Shown piece by piece: positions 24,201 through 32,117 of a stretch of DNA of 64,000 nt. The position numbers and the translations under genes were made by a program. Origin of the DNA: JAMZMI01 sp049115715 (lineage in GTDB: Bacteria > Bacteroidota > Bacteroidia > Cytophagales > Cyclobacteriaceae); contig JAGDZQ010000028.1 of NCBI GenBank assembly GCA_049115715.1, forward strand, positions 1 through 64,000. Direction: 5' to 3'. Each line of letters begins with the position of its first letter. The first letter of the stretch is position 1. The notes below the pieces were generated by a model. That model searched no databases and was not told the origin of the DNA. It worked only from the letters and a program-made list of their open reading frames with translations.

Positions 24201-24913
24201 GGGATAGAGAAATGGCTTACGCACTCTTCCTTGCCGGTTTTGATGTCAAGGACATTCATATGACTGATCTGGTATCAGGCAGAGAAGATCTCTCTGATGT
24301 CAATATGATTGTTTTCGTGGGTGGATTCTCAAACTCAGATGTGTTAGGATCAGGTAAAGGCTGGGCAGGTTCTTTTATATTTAATGATAAAGCCAAAACA
24401 GCTCTAGATAATTTTTATAAGCGTGAAGACACACTTAGTCTTGGAGTTTGCAATGGATGTCAGGTTGCTATGGAGCTTGGATTGATTTATCCTGAAATGG
24501 GAGATGCACATCCAAAAATGGAGCACAACAGTTCTGGCAAATTCGAATCGGCATTCGTAGATGTTGTAATCGAAGAAAACGAGACCGTGATGTTCAAATC
24601 GCTATGTGGCAGTCGATTGGGTATCTGGCTTGCGCATGGAGAAGGTAAATTCAATCTACCTGGTACCTCTGAAGACTACATCATACCTGTAAGATATGCT
24701 TATGATGAGTTTCCGGGCAATCCAAACGGTAGTGATCTGGGTGCTGCTGCAGTAGCTTCAAAAGATGGAAGACATGTAGCTATAATGCCACATTTGGAGC
24801 GTTCACTTTTCCCGTGGAACTGGCCTCATAATCGAGAAATAATAGAAGCAGAAGTAAGTCCATGGATGGAGCCATTTGCTAATGCGAGGGAGTGGATAAA
24901 AAACCAACAATAA
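21233..24913 (+). CDS. purL: phosphoribosylformylglycinamidine synthase, single-chain form
   Basis: The frame is open from 21143, but the ATG at 21233 starts the family-like sequence MIYIFKKSSSQFYVVG (1226 aa), the usual length of the large PurLQ fusion. Parts: N-terminal PurS-like domain; linker with FSQINSEHCRHKIF; AIRS-like synthetase halves with ETHNFPTTVEPFNGAATGSGGEIRD and the second-half 'SAVGEVSDIRKT'; C-terminal class I glutaminase with nucleophile Cys1073 in LGVCNGCQVA and the closing MPHLERS motif. It converts FGAR, glutamine and ATP to FGAM in purine synthesis. It is followed by tRNA-Gln and prs, which supplies PRPP for the same pathway. Confidence 0.95.
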   Translation: MIYIFKKSSSQFYVVGSHKLIEQKDLEKLSWLFSGAELLTEEYIKGSFIGPRKEMITPWSTNAVEIAQNAGIEGLFRIELFQTGITDFDPMLQQKHEDIDQSIFTLEITPEPIKSIEDLKTYNTTEGLALSDEEISFLENVSSEIGRPLTDSEVFGFSQINSEHCRHKIFNGSFIIDGVEQEDSLFKWIKKTSKDNPNLIVSAYKDNVAFVQGPIAEQFAPATQDKADFFETKQYESVISLKAETHNFPTTVEPFNGAATGSGGEIRDRMAGGQGSFPLAGTAVYMTSYSRLEKGKKHEESVAPRPWLYQSPKEILIKASNGASDFGNKFGQPLITGSLLTFEHEENGETQGFDKVIMQAGGIGYAKKEFCLKKPVGKGEKVVILGGDNYRIGMGGSAVSSVDTGAFSQSLELNAVQRSNPEMQKRVCNAIRAMAELDNNPIVSIHDHGAGGHLNCLSELVEDSGGNFDLDKFPIGDPTLSDKELIGNESQERMGLVIDPTKTEYLKNVSERERAPYYEVGDTNGDMELNFSRKGQDKFPFDLKLEHLFGSSPKTILTDKTSDKTYSDKSYEIGKLDEYLDAVLQLEAVACKDWLTNKVDRSVTGKVATQQTVGEIQVPLNNVAVMAMDYRGEKGMATSIGHSPISALINAGAGSRISVTESLTNLVWAPLTHGLGGVSLSANWMWPAKNDGENARLYEAVKEISQFTSSLGINIPTGKDSLSMAQKYEDKKVLAPGTVIISAVGEVSDIRKTINPNIDTKHTDSKLIYISFSSSELKLGGSSFAQTNSYVGTECPDTTPDIVKNSFNAIQELMSQGLVLSGHDISSGGIVTALLEMNFPNTSGGMNINLDGFENDDVIKVLFSENPGVIMQTSDVSQTSDILKKHHALHFEIGRVTKERNVKLKLGNWTSSLDIDSLRDTWFKTSYLFDKEQSEATHAEARFKNYKSQPLSYQFPEAFTGKQVDLGLDPNRKEKSGIKAAIIREKGVNGDREMAYALFLAGFDVKDIHMTDLVSGREDLSDVNMIVFVGGFSNSDVLGSGKGWAGSFIFNDKAKTALDNFYKREDTLSLGVCNGCQVAMELGLIYPEMGDAHPKMEHNSSGKFESAFVDVVIEENETVMFKSLCGSRLGIWLAHGEGKFNLPGTSEDYIIPVRYAYDEFPGNPNGSDLGAAAVASKDGRHVAIMPHLERSLFPWNWPHNREIIEAEVSPWMEPFANAREWIKNQQ

Positions 24914-24927
24914 TTCATTCCTCAGCC

Positions 24928-24957
24928 TTTTGATTTTAAAAAAGAAAGAATACTTTT
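24928..24957 (+). promoter_or_regulatory. promoter of tRNA-Gln
   Basis: TTTG at 24928-24931, 18-bp spacer, TACTTTTG at 24950-24957: both Bacteroidota promoter boxes with correct spacing. The predicted start is a few bases before the tRNA 5' end at 24969. Confidence 0.7.
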
Positions 24958-24968
24958 GCAGTCCGTTT

Positions 24969-25041
24969 TGGCCTATGGTGTAACTGGCAACACGTCTGGT
25001 TTTGGTCCAGAAGAGTCTAGGTTCGAGCCCTAGTAGGCCAA
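24969..25041 (+). tRNA. tRNA-Gln (anticodon TTG)
   Basis: Cloverleaf by eye: acceptor TGGCCTA (24969-24975) pairs with TAGGCCA (25034-25040); anticodon stem TCTGG/CCAGA with loop TTTTGGT, anticodon TTG at 25002-25004; T arm CTAGG-TTCGAGC-CCTAG. The discriminator is A. CCA is not encoded in the DNA. Confidence 0.96.
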
Positions 25042-25047
25042 CAAATT

Positions 25048-25086
25048 CCCGAATGATGCCAAATTTGGTTTAGTTCGGGTTTTTTT
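25048..25086 (+). terminator. rho-independent terminator after tRNA-Gln
   Basis: CCCGAA (25048-25053) pairs with TTCGGG (25074-25079), enclosing a CCAAATTTGG self-complementary inner part, followed by seven T. Only 13 bp separate the T-tract from the prs ATG. Confidence 0.75.
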
Positions 25087-25099
25087 ATTTAAAAGCAAG

Positions 25100-26032
25100 A
25101 TGTCAACGACAGTAAAAATTTTTGCGGGTAAGGAGACGAATAAATTAGCTGGAGAGATAGCCAACAAATACGGACTCTCTCTCGGCCAATGTACTTCGCA
25201 AAAATTCAGTGACGGTGAACTTTCTTTCGGTTTTAATGAATCGGTAAGAGGATGTGATGTGTTTCTTATTCAATCTACCACACCTCCTAGCGATAACATT
25301 TTGGAGCTCTTGATGATGATTGATGCAGCCAAGAGAGCCAGTGCTAAATACGTGAGCGTTGTTATCCCCTATTTCGGATATGCGCGTCAAGACCGAAAGG
25401 ATAAGCCAAGAGTTGCTATTGCCGCCAAATTAATGGCAAACCTGCTTTCAGCTGCCGGTGCAACCCGCGTGATGACGATGGACTTACATGCCGGTCAGAT
25501 ACAGGGCTTCTTCGACATACCTGTGGATCACTTGGATGGAACGGCGATCTTCGTTCCTTACCTGAGAAGTCTCAATCTACCCAACTTAATTTTTGCATCT
25601 CCGGATGTTGGAGGTTCAGCAAGGGCAAGAGCCTTTGCGAAGCATTTTGGTGCAGAGATTGTGATATGTGATAAGCATAGAAAAAGAGCCAACGAAATCG
25701 CTTCTATGCAAGTCATAGGAGATGTAAGCGGAAAGGATGTTGTGTTGATAGATGACATGGCAGATACTGCTGGAACAATATCAAAAGCGGCAAACCTGAT
25801 TAAAGAAAAAGGGGCAAACAGCGTACGAGCTGTATGTACGCATGCCATTTTATCGGGAAGAGCATACGAAAACATAGAAGCTTCTTCTCTTGAGGAGTTA
25901 ATCGTATCTGATACTATTCCATTAAAAAAGGAAAATTCAAAAATTAAAATTTTAACCGTAGCAGACTTGTTTGCAAGTGCGATCAAGAGTGTGCACGATT
26001 ACGGTTCTATTAGTTCGTTATTCATTAACTAA
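25100..26032 (+). CDS. prs: ribose-phosphate pyrophosphokinase
   Basis: 310 aa, the normal length. It makes PRPP from ribose 5-phosphate and ATP, for nucleotide, histidine and tryptophan synthesis. Motifs: KIFAGKETNKLA start, SDGELS, the flexible-loop region YFGYARQDRKDKPR, the metal-site DLHAGQIQGFFDIPVDHL, the ASPDVGG loop, and the PRPP-binding loop VVLIDDMADTAGTI. It is placed after tRNA-Gln and followed 10 bp later by rplY, forming an apparent tRNA-prs-rplY transcription unit. Confidence 0.96.
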   Translation: MSTTVKIFAGKETNKLAGEIANKYGLSLGQCTSQKFSDGELSFGFNESVRGCDVFLIQSTTPPSDNILELLMMIDAAKRASAKYVSVVIPYFGYARQDRKDKPRVAIAAKLMANLLSAAGATRVMTMDLHAGQIQGFFDIPVDHLDGTAIFVPYLRSLNLPNLIFASPDVGGSARARAFAKHFGAEIVICDKHRKRANEIASMQVIGDVSGKDVVLIDDMADTAGTISKAANLIKEKGANSVRAVCTHAILSGRAYENIEASSLEELIVSDTIPLKKENSKIKILTVADLFASAIKSVHDYGSISSLFIN

Positions 26033-26042
26033 ATATATAATT

Positions 26043-26663
26043 ATGAAAACTGTTGAGATTATAGGGTATAAAAGAGCAAATCTCGGCAAGTCTGAAGCAA
26101 AAAGACTTAGAGCCGAGGGTTACGTTCCATCTGTACTTTATGGAGGAGACGAGCAGATTCATTTCTACGCTCCAATGATCCTTTTTAGAGAAGTTGTTTA
26201 CACGGATGAGGCTCACTTTGTAGAGCTAAATATCGAGGGTCACAAAACAAGGGCTATCCTTCAGGATATCCAGTTTCACCCAGTAAGCGAAATTATCTTG
26301 CATGCTGATTTCTTAGAATTGCATGTTGGTAAATACATTAAAATGGATATTCCTATTCACCCGATAGGGAGTGCTCCTGGTGTTGCAAATGGAGGTAAAT
26401 TGATCAGAAAAGTTCGTTTTCTTTCTGTAAGAGCGCTTCCTAAGAACATGCCTGAGCACATCGATGTTGATGTATCCGAGCTAGGACTTGGAAAAACGAT
26501 CAAGGTAGGCGAACTTAACGTGGGTGAATACGAGATACTAAACAGCTCATTGGTTTCAATTCTCGGTGTAGAAATTCCTAGAGCACTTAGAGGAAAATCC
26601 GCAGATGAAATTGAAGGTGAAGAAGGCGAAGAAGAAACAACTGAAGAAGAAGCAGCTTCTTAA
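26043..26663 (+). CDS. rplY: 50S ribosomal protein L25, Ctc/TL5 long form
   Basis: The open frame starts inside prs, but the ATG at 26043 gives the family start MKTVEIIGYKRANLGKSEAK (206 aa). Residues 1-90 are the L25 5S-rRNA-binding domain (AKRLRAEGYVPSVLYGG); 95-180 are the TL5/Ctc C-terminal beta domain (DFLELHVGKYIKMDIPIHP). The protein ends in an acidic tail (EGEEGEEETTEEEAAS) common in Bacteroidota homologues. Located 10 bp after prs and followed by a terminator. Confidence 0.94.
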   Translation: MKTVEIIGYKRANLGKSEAKRLRAEGYVPSVLYGGDEQIHFYAPMILFREVVYTDEAHFVELNIEGHKTRAILQDIQFHPVSEIILHADFLELHVGKYIKMDIPIHPIGSAPGVANGGKLIRKVRFLSVRALPKNMPEHIDVDVSELGLGKTIKVGELNVGEYEILNSSLVSILGVEIPRALRGKSADEIEGEEGEEETTEEEAAS

Positions 26664-26689
26664 AAATTTCTTTCATAAAACCATTGCAA

Positions 26690-26724
26690 ATCCTACCTCC
26701 TATAGAGGTGGGATTTTTTATTTT
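26690..26724 (+). terminator. rho-independent terminator after rplY
   Basis: ATCCTACCTC (26690-26699) pairs with GAGGTGGGAT (26705-26714) with one T-G wobble and a 5-base loop, followed by a T-tract to 26719. The pth ATG lies 13 bp further on. Confidence 0.8.
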
Positions 26725-26732
26725 AGCATAAG

Positions 26733-27290
26733 ATGAAATATTTAATAGTAGGACTTGGAAACATCGGAGCTGAATACGAGCTCACAAGGCATAATATTGG
26801 TTTTTTGATTTTGGATCGTCTCGCGGATAGCGTGAATTCAAATTTCGAACAGGGTAGACACTCGTTTGTAACAGAGATGAAGTATAAAGGACGGACACTT
26901 ACTTTGGTGAAACCTACCACCTATATGAACTTGAGTGGGAAAGCCGTTAATTACTGGATGAAAGAACTCAAAATTCCGAAAGAGAATGTGCTGGTAATCA
27001 CAGATGATGTGGCGATTCCATACGGTAAGATTCGAATCAAGGCTAAGGGATCAAGTGGTGGTCACAATGGCTTAAAAAACGTAGAAGAATTAACCGGAGG
27101 CCAGGATTACCCACGGATGAGATTTGGTGTGGGTGATGATTACCCGAAAGGAAGACAAGTCGACTATGTATTGAGCCCTTTTAATAAAAAGGAAATGGAA
27201 GAGCTCGTACTTAACATTGACAGGGCTATTGATGCTATCTATGCATTTTGTACAATAGGAATTGGCCGAACCATGAATCAGTTTAATTAA
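26733..27290 (+). CDS. pth: peptidyl-tRNA hydrolase
   Basis: 185 aa. Releases stalled peptides from peptidyl-tRNA. Motifs seen: VGLGNIGAEYELTRHNIGF with the catalytic His20-type residue in TRHN, the KPTTYMNLSGKAV segment with the substrate-binding Asn, DDVAIPYGKIRIKAKGSSGGHNGLKN, and a C-terminal 'FNKKEMEE' helix. Neighbouring rplY-pth order is common in bacteria. The next gene starts 4 bp after the stop. Confidence 0.95.
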   Translation: MKYLIVGLGNIGAEYELTRHNIGFLILDRLADSVNSNFEQGRHSFVTEMKYKGRTLTLVKPTTYMNLSGKAVNYWMKELKIPKENVLVITDDVAIPYGKIRIKAKGSSGGHNGLKNVEELTGGQDYPRMRFGVGDDYPKGRQVDYVLSPFNKKEMEELVLNIDRAIDAIYAFCTIGIGRTMNQFN

Positions 27291-27294
27291 GATT

Positions 27295-27591
27295 ATGACT
27301 AACCATGACATTTCATTAGGTATTCAAATAATACCTAAAAGCAAAACTGATGATAACACATATGAGCTTGTAGATCATGCCATCGAGATCATTCAAAACT
27401 CAGGAGTCAAGCATATGATCACTCCATTCGAAACCGTAATGGAGGGAAAGTACGATCAGCTTATGGAAATAGCTGATCAAGCTCAAAAGGCGGTACTAAA
27501 TGCTGGAGCGGATGAATGTTTGGTCTATTTTAGGATACATTATCGAAAAGACGCCCCAGTTTCTTTTGAAGAAAAGAGACTGGACAGATAA
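27295..27591 (+). CDS. thiamine-binding protein, MTH1187/YkoF-like (DUF77)
   Basis: 98 aa. It shows the DUF77 pattern: an initial strand with GIQIIPKSK, YELVDHAIEIIQNSGVKHMITPFETVMEG, and a final strand with VYFRIHYRKD. Structures of the family show a ferredoxin-like fold that binds thiamine or its precursors; whether that holds here is inference. It lies in a tight run between pth (4 bp) and the YhiN-like gene, whose TTG start directly follows its stop. Confidence 0.8.
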   Translation: MTNHDISLGIQIIPKSKTDDNTYELVDHAIEIIQNSGVKHMITPFETVMEGKYDQLMEIADQAQKAVLNAGADECLVYFRIHYRKDAPVSFEEKRLDR

Positions 27592-28797
27592 TTGAAAAAG
27601 TCAATAATTATAGTTGGGGGCGGTGCAGCTGGATATTTTTCCGCAATAAACATTGCCGAGAAACACCCTGATTACGAAGTAACGATACTCGAAAAGACCA
27701 ACAAATACCTTAGCAAGGTCAAGATCTCCGGCGGGGGGCGGTGCAATGTGACCAATGAGCGAAGCAAGCCCTCAGAGCTTACTGATTTTTATCCACGGGG
27801 AAACAAAAAACTATATCCTTTATTTAAAAAATTCTCGACGGACAGTATGGTGAACTGGTTGGCGCACAGAGGAGTAGAAACGCATGCGGAAGCCGATCAT
27901 CGCATGTTTCCTAAATCCAACTCATCTCAAACCATAATAGATTGTTTTGTAAATGAGGCTTATCGTCTTGGTATCAATGTGCAGTTCAATTGTACGGTAA
28001 AGACTATTGATAAAAGGACCGACTATTGGGTATTGATAACTAATCAGGGTGAAATTGAGGCCAATAAAATAGTATTCGCTACGGGATCATCTGCCTCCTC
28101 TTTGTCTATATTGTCGAATTTAGGATTAAAGAAAACCGCCCTAGCTCCTTCCCTATTCACATTCAACATTGATGATAAAAGATTGAAAGACCTACCAGGT
28201 GTGAGTTTTCCTGAGGCTGAAGTAAGAGTTGTCAAAACAAAACTTCGGGATTCAGGGCCGATGCTCATTACGCACTGGGGGCTCAGCGGGCCTGCGATTC
28301 TTAAGCTATCTGCATGGGGAGCAACAGAACTTCAAGCATGTAATTATGATTTTCAAATTCTCGTCAACTATGTACCCGATTTCTCCTATGAAGAAGTAAA
28401 ATCTGCAATGACCGAAATCAAGCAGAACCAACCAAAAAGAAAGACTCAGAATTATCCTGCATTTAATTTACCTAGAAGGTTTTGGGAAAGAATCTGCACT
28501 GTATGCGATATCGAAGAGAATGAGCAAAACGCAGACATTTCTAAAAAGCAAATCAATAAACTCACCGAAGAGTTGACTCAAGGACTTTATCAAGTTAATG
28601 GAAAGAGTACCTTCAAAGAAGAGTTTGTTACCTGTGGAGGAGTAGAGCTTAGCGAAATCAATATTGATACTTTCGAATGCAAGCGATTTCCAGGATTGTA
28701 CTTAGCAGGAGAAGTGCTTAACATCGATGCTCTCACAGGAGGCTTCAACTTTCAGGCTTGTTGGAGTGGCGGATGGGTAATCTCTGAATCTATCTAG
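27592..28797 (+). CDS. YhiN/HI0933-type NAD(P)/FAD-dependent oxidoreductase
   Basis: 401 aa from a TTG at 27592, chosen because the dinucleotide fold starts immediately (KKSIIIVGGGAAGYFSAINI) and no upstream codon fits. Other motifs: KISGGGRCNVTN, a typical HI0933 signature; FATGSSASS; GPMLITHWGLSGPAIL; and a C-terminal FAD motif YLAGEVLNIDALTGGFNFQ. The family includes poorly characterised flavoproteins (BaiN-like); no substrate can be given. It is the last gene of the pth run. Confidence 0.88.
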   Translation: MKKSIIIVGGGAAGYFSAINIAEKHPDYEVTILEKTNKYLSKVKISGGGRCNVTNERSKPSELTDFYPRGNKKLYPLFKKFSTDSMVNWLAHRGVETHAEADHRMFPKSNSSQTIIDCFVNEAYRLGINVQFNCTVKTIDKRTDYWVLITNQGEIEANKIVFATGSSASSLSILSNLGLKKTALAPSLFTFNIDDKRLKDLPGVSFPEAEVRVVKTKLRDSGPMLITHWGLSGPAILKLSAWGATELQACNYDFQILVNYVPDFSYEEVKSAMTEIKQNQPKRKTQNYPAFNLPRRFWERICTVCDIEENEQNADISKKQINKLTEELTQGLYQVNGKSTFKEEFVTCGGVELSEINIDTFECKRFPGLYLAGEVLNIDALTGGFNFQACWSGGWVISESI

Positions 28798-28922
28798 ACT
28801 ACTGGAAAAACGAAGGTTTTTAGGAGTAAGAGCCCCTATTTGTGGGCATAATAGCTCAATCATTAGTAGCGCTCATACCATTAACCTCAACCCGATATAA
28901 GAATGACTTAAAACCGTTTAAT

Positions 28923-29017
28923 CGTCACTGTGAGCCTTTTGGCTTCAAGATTATACTAAAAAAGACGTAATAGTCTCATGGTTTCAAAGATTCCTACGGC
29001 TTTCCCGCTCATTACCC
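28923..29017. repeat. degenerate interspersed repeat relic
   Basis: CGTCACTGTGAGCC at one end, TAGTCTCATGGTTTCAAAG in the middle, and CCCGCTCATTACCC at the other end as a rough reverse complement of the first. I recall many Bacteroidota genomes carrying intergenic elements of the form GTCACTGCGAGC...CTCATGGTTTCAAAGATT...CGCAATGAC. This copy looks mutated. The identification rests on memory. Confidence 0.4.
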
Positions 29018-29275
29018 TTCCCAAAAGCCTCTGAATTACGGTTTTCAACAAAAAATAAGTCGAGCTCAAGTTGTTAAATGAATGAGCTGGATTCTGGTGA
29101 AGACTTGGATAAAGTATCACAGTCAGAAGTCTAAGTGAAGTTTATATCATCGATCATGGCGCAACCAAAGAAGCTCATCGTAAACAGTCGATTACAAGAA
29201 ATCAAATCCTTTTCAGACATCATAATCCAAAGCGAGTTACACTGGCATCTTGTAATTTTCTAAAGTTTGGGTGGG

Positions 29276-29310
29276 CTTAAACAAGAAGTGACTGGCTTTC
29301 GCCAGTCACT
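29276..29310 (-). terminator. strong hairpin, likely terminator of the response regulator gene
   Basis: AGTGACTGGC (29287-29296) pairs perfectly with GCCAGTCACT (29301-29310). On the minus strand the loop is a GAAA tetraloop and a TTCTTGTTT stretch follows. It lies 40 bp beyond the stop of the gene at 29350. Confidence 0.6.
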
Positions 29311-29349
29311 ATATCAATAGCTGATCGATATATCTTATTGAATGTAGTT

Positions 29350-29715
29350 TTATGCTACTTTCAGTTCCTTTGCTATTTTATTAACTACTATGTTGAAAGT
29401 TTCAAAACCAACCGGTTTCTGCAAAAAAGCTGTCGCATTCAAAACTTGAGCCAATGGCTTAAAGTTTTTATTGGACGACATCACCACAAACTTCGGCGGT
29501 ACCGAAAGTGCTCTAATAATCTGAGGTCCTGTAAACTCAGGCATCTCTACATCCAGAAATACTAAATCCGGTTTCTTTATCACAATACCAGCAGCTCCTT
29601 TAATAGGGTCCGTATAAGTGTTCTCAATGAGAATCCCTCCGCACTTTTTGCAGAAATTTTCAATCATTAAGATTGAAACGGGATCATCATCGATTATTAT
29701 AGCTCTTAGGGACAC
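29350..29715 (-). CDS. single-domain response regulator
   Basis: 121 aa from a GTG start. Only a receiver domain is present: IIIDDDPVS with the acidic pocket, phosphoacceptor Asp in LVFLDVEMPEFTG, Ser in VVMSSNK, and Lys in FLQKPVG. There is no output domain, as in CheY/Spo0F-type relays. No kinase gene is adjacent, so its partner is elsewhere. The layout (receiver ending before a LytTR would begin) resembles truncated LytR-type regulators, but the hairpin downstream argues this is its natural end. Confidence 0.85.
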   Translation of the reverse strand: MSLRAIIIDDDPVSILMIENFCKKCGGILIENTYTDPIKGAAGIVIKKPDLVFLDVEMPEFTGPQIIRALSVPPKFVVMSSNKNFKPLAQVLNATAFLQKPVGFETFNIVVNKIAKELKVA

Positions 29716-29862
29716 TTTGCTTGTTTTATTATACTAGCAATATGTCCTAAATCTTGTGACAGTAGAATTAATTTTCGGTGAACTACGGGTTTTAGGGCAT
29801 GAATATCAATAAATCATGCTTAACATTATGAATAGAAATCACATCTACTTCATAAAATCATA

Positions 29863-31929
29863 TCAAGCAATGGTAGCACCATTCTGACCTTTAGAATCAG
29901 GAGTAACGGAAACAAGCGCTCCATCTGAGTTCTCTGCAAACAACAACATGCCCTGTGATTCCACTCCCATAATCTTGCGAGGAGCGAGATTAGTGAGCAC
30001 CACGACCTTTTTTCCTATCATTTCCTCTGCACCGAAATGCTTAGCAACTCCGCTTACTATTGTGCGCTGGTCTAGCCCTGTATCAACTGTAAACTTCAAA
30101 AGCTTATTCGATTTTTCTACCTTCTCAGCCGTCAGAATCTCACCAACCCTTAAGTCCATTTTCATAAAATCATCGTAAGTGATGCTTTCTTTTGCTGGAG
30201 CAACCTCGGGTATTATTAATGCTTCCGCTTCGTTGGCTTTCTTTGTATCCATAAGTTTTTGTACTTGTGACTCAACAGTCTCGTCTTCTATTTTTTCAAA
30301 TAACAATGATGCCTTCTCAATCTGATGTCCATTTTCAAGCAAACCCAAACCTCCAGCATCACCCCAATTTTTGCCCTTTAGATTGAGCATGTTTTGTAAT
30401 TTATCAGATGAGAATGGCAAAAATGGTTCTGATAGAATCGAAAGACTCGCAGAAATCTGCAAAGCAATATTCATAATCGTAGCTACGCGATCTTTATCTT
30501 CTTTTATAAGCTTCCACGGCTCAGTGTCGGCAAGGTATTTATTTCCTAGTCTTGCCAGCTCCATGAGGCCATTCAGCCCATCACGAAACTTATATTGCTC
30601 CAGAGACGATTCAATCTTAGCTGGGAATCCTTTAATTGCTTCAATGACTTGCTCATCAATATTCTGAAGTTCATTTCTTCCCGGCACTTTACCATCGTAG
30701 TACTTATGAGTCAGTACAAGTGCTCTATTGATGAAATTTCCAAAAATAGCAACTAGTTCACTATTGTTTCTTGTCTGAAAGTCTTTCCATGTGAAGTCAT
30801 TGTCTTTTGTCTCAGGCGCATTGGCGGTAAGCACATATCTAAGGACATCTTGCTTCTCAGGAAACTCTTCGAGATATTCATGAAGCCAAACTGCCCAGTT
30901 TCTGGATGTAGATATTTTGTTTGACTCCAAATTCAAAAATTCATTCGCTGGCACGTTCTCAGGAAGTATGTAACTACCCTCTGCCTTCAGCAAAGCTGGA
31001 AATATAATGCAATGGAAAACGATATTATCCTTGCCAATGAAGTGTACAAGCTTGGTGTCTTCTTTTTTCCAATAATCCTCCCAATTCTTTCCCGCATCCT
31101 TAGCCCAATCCTTTGTAGCAGATATATACCCAATAGGTGCATCGAACCATACATATAGAACTTTGCCTTCCGCTCCCTCTACTGGAACGGGAATACCCCA
31201 ATCCAGATCGCGAGTCATTGGTCTTGGCTTTAATCCATTATCAATCCAACTCTTACACTGGCCGCTCACATTTGGCTTCCATTCTTTGTGGTCTTCTAAA
31301 ATCCATTTTTTCAACCAATCTTCGTACTGATCAAGTGGAAAATACCAGTGCTTCGTTTCCTTTTTTATAGGTGCTTCTCCACTCAGCATGGATTTTGGGT
31401 TGATCAACTCATTGGGACTCAGAGTAGATCCGCAGTTCTCACATTGATCGCCGTAAGCTTCAGGAAAAGAGCATGTGGGGCAAGTTCCTTTTATATACCT
31501 GTCAGCTAAAAATTGATTCTCCTTAGTATCATAAAATTGCTCGCTGGCCTTTTCAACGAATTTATCATTCTTATATAATTGCTCAAAAAAATCAGAAGCC
31601 GTTTCGTGATGTGTTTCAGAGCTGGTACGAGAATATATATCAAAGCTGATTCCGAATTTATCAAAAGAAGACTTGATTTGCTCATGATACTTATCCACTA
31701 CCTGCTGAGGAGTTACACCTTCTTTTCTAGCCCGAAGAGTTATCGCGACTCCATGCTCATCCGACCCGCATATGAAGGCCACTTCCTTGCCTCTTCCTCT
31801 CAAATATCTTGCATAGATATCAGCTGGGATGTAAACACCAGCAAGGTGACCTATATGAACGGGACCGTTGGCATAAGGTAGTGCCGCAGTGATGGTAACT
31901 CTGTTAAATTCAGCCTTTGACATTTTCAT
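29863..31929 (-). CDS. metG: methionyl-tRNA synthetase
   Basis: 688 aa. Class I synthetase with the HIGH-type motif (PYANGPVHIGHLAG), zinc-binding knuckle (CPTCSFPEAYGDQCENCGS), the KMSKS-equivalent region written as 'ESNKISTSRNWAV', anticodon-binding helices (370-540), and a C-terminal tRNA-binding OB domain (580-688, DFMKMDLRVGEILTAEKVE). Start: ATG at 31929, with ATG 31923 as an alternative. A promoter -7 box lies only about 15 bp upstream. Confidence 0.96.
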   Translation of the reverse strand: MKMSKAEFNRVTITAALPYANGPVHIGHLAGVYIPADIYARYLRGRGKEVAFICGSDEHGVAITLRARKEGVTPQQVVDKYHEQIKSSFDKFGISFDIYSRTSSETHHETASDFFEQLYKNDKFVEKASEQFYDTKENQFLADRYIKGTCPTCSFPEAYGDQCENCGSTLSPNELINPKSMLSGEAPIKKETKHWYFPLDQYEDWLKKWILEDHKEWKPNVSGQCKSWIDNGLKPRPMTRDLDWGIPVPVEGAEGKVLYVWFDAPIGYISATKDWAKDAGKNWEDYWKKEDTKLVHFIGKDNIVFHCIIFPALLKAEGSYILPENVPANEFLNLESNKISTSRNWAVWLHEYLEEFPEKQDVLRYVLTANAPETKDNDFTWKDFQTRNNSELVAIFGNFINRALVLTHKYYDGKVPGRNELQNIDEQVIEAIKGFPAKIESSLEQYKFRDGLNGLMELARLGNKYLADTEPWKLIKEDKDRVATIMNIALQISASLSILSEPFLPFSSDKLQNMLNLKGKNWGDAGGLGLLENGHQIEKASLLFEKIEDETVESQVQKLMDTKKANEAEALIIPEVAPAKESITYDDFMKMDLRVGEILTAEKVEKSNKLLKFTVDTGLDQRTIVSGVAKHFGAEEMIGKKVVVLTNLAPRKIMGVESQGMLLFAENSDGALVSVTPDSKGQNGATIA

Positions 31930-31943
31930 TTTCTATTGAGCCG

Positions 31944-31951
31944 CAAATATA
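31944..31951 (-). promoter_or_regulatory. -7 promoter element of metG
   Basis: On the minus strand TATATTTG, an exact TAnnTTTG match, ends 14 bp before the ATG, so the leader would be about 8 nt. A TTTG occurs upstream at 31967-31970, but with a 15-bp spacer, shorter than usual. Confidence 0.5.
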
Positions 31952-32117
31952 GAAAGATTGAAAACCCAAAAGCTTTGTGATAACTTTTTGATTTAAAGAA
32001 AACTCAGGGTTAATCCGTTTTTAGACCATTAAATTGAGCTCAGAAACCTTTAACATAAAAGAAAGTTGTGAAGCTATCTTATAACCGTTCTATTTGTGAC
32101 ATTAAAAATGATACCAT

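Larger units (their letters stand above)
28798..29349. other. 552-bp gene-free region with decayed sequence
   Basis: No ORF of convincing quality. It contains a degenerate interspersed-repeat-like segment (28923-29017), a 35-codon ORF at 29157-29264 (starts MAQPKKLIVN, not supported by anything else), and a strong hairpin at 29287-29310. It looks like eroded DNA between two transcription units. Confidence 0.5.

Noticed and set aside
25558..25986. 142-codon ORF on the minus strand opposite prs
   Set aside because: prs is unmistakable on the other strand; the antisense frame has no domain or start context.
29157..29264. 35-codon ORF starting MAQPKKLIVN in the gene-free region
   Set aside because: It is short, ends in unlikely composition, has no neighbour link and lies in decayed sequence.
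29797..29820. GCATGA/TCATGC hairpin downstream of metG as terminator
   Set aside because: A six-pair stem, large loop and no T-run on the minus strand; too weak to call.
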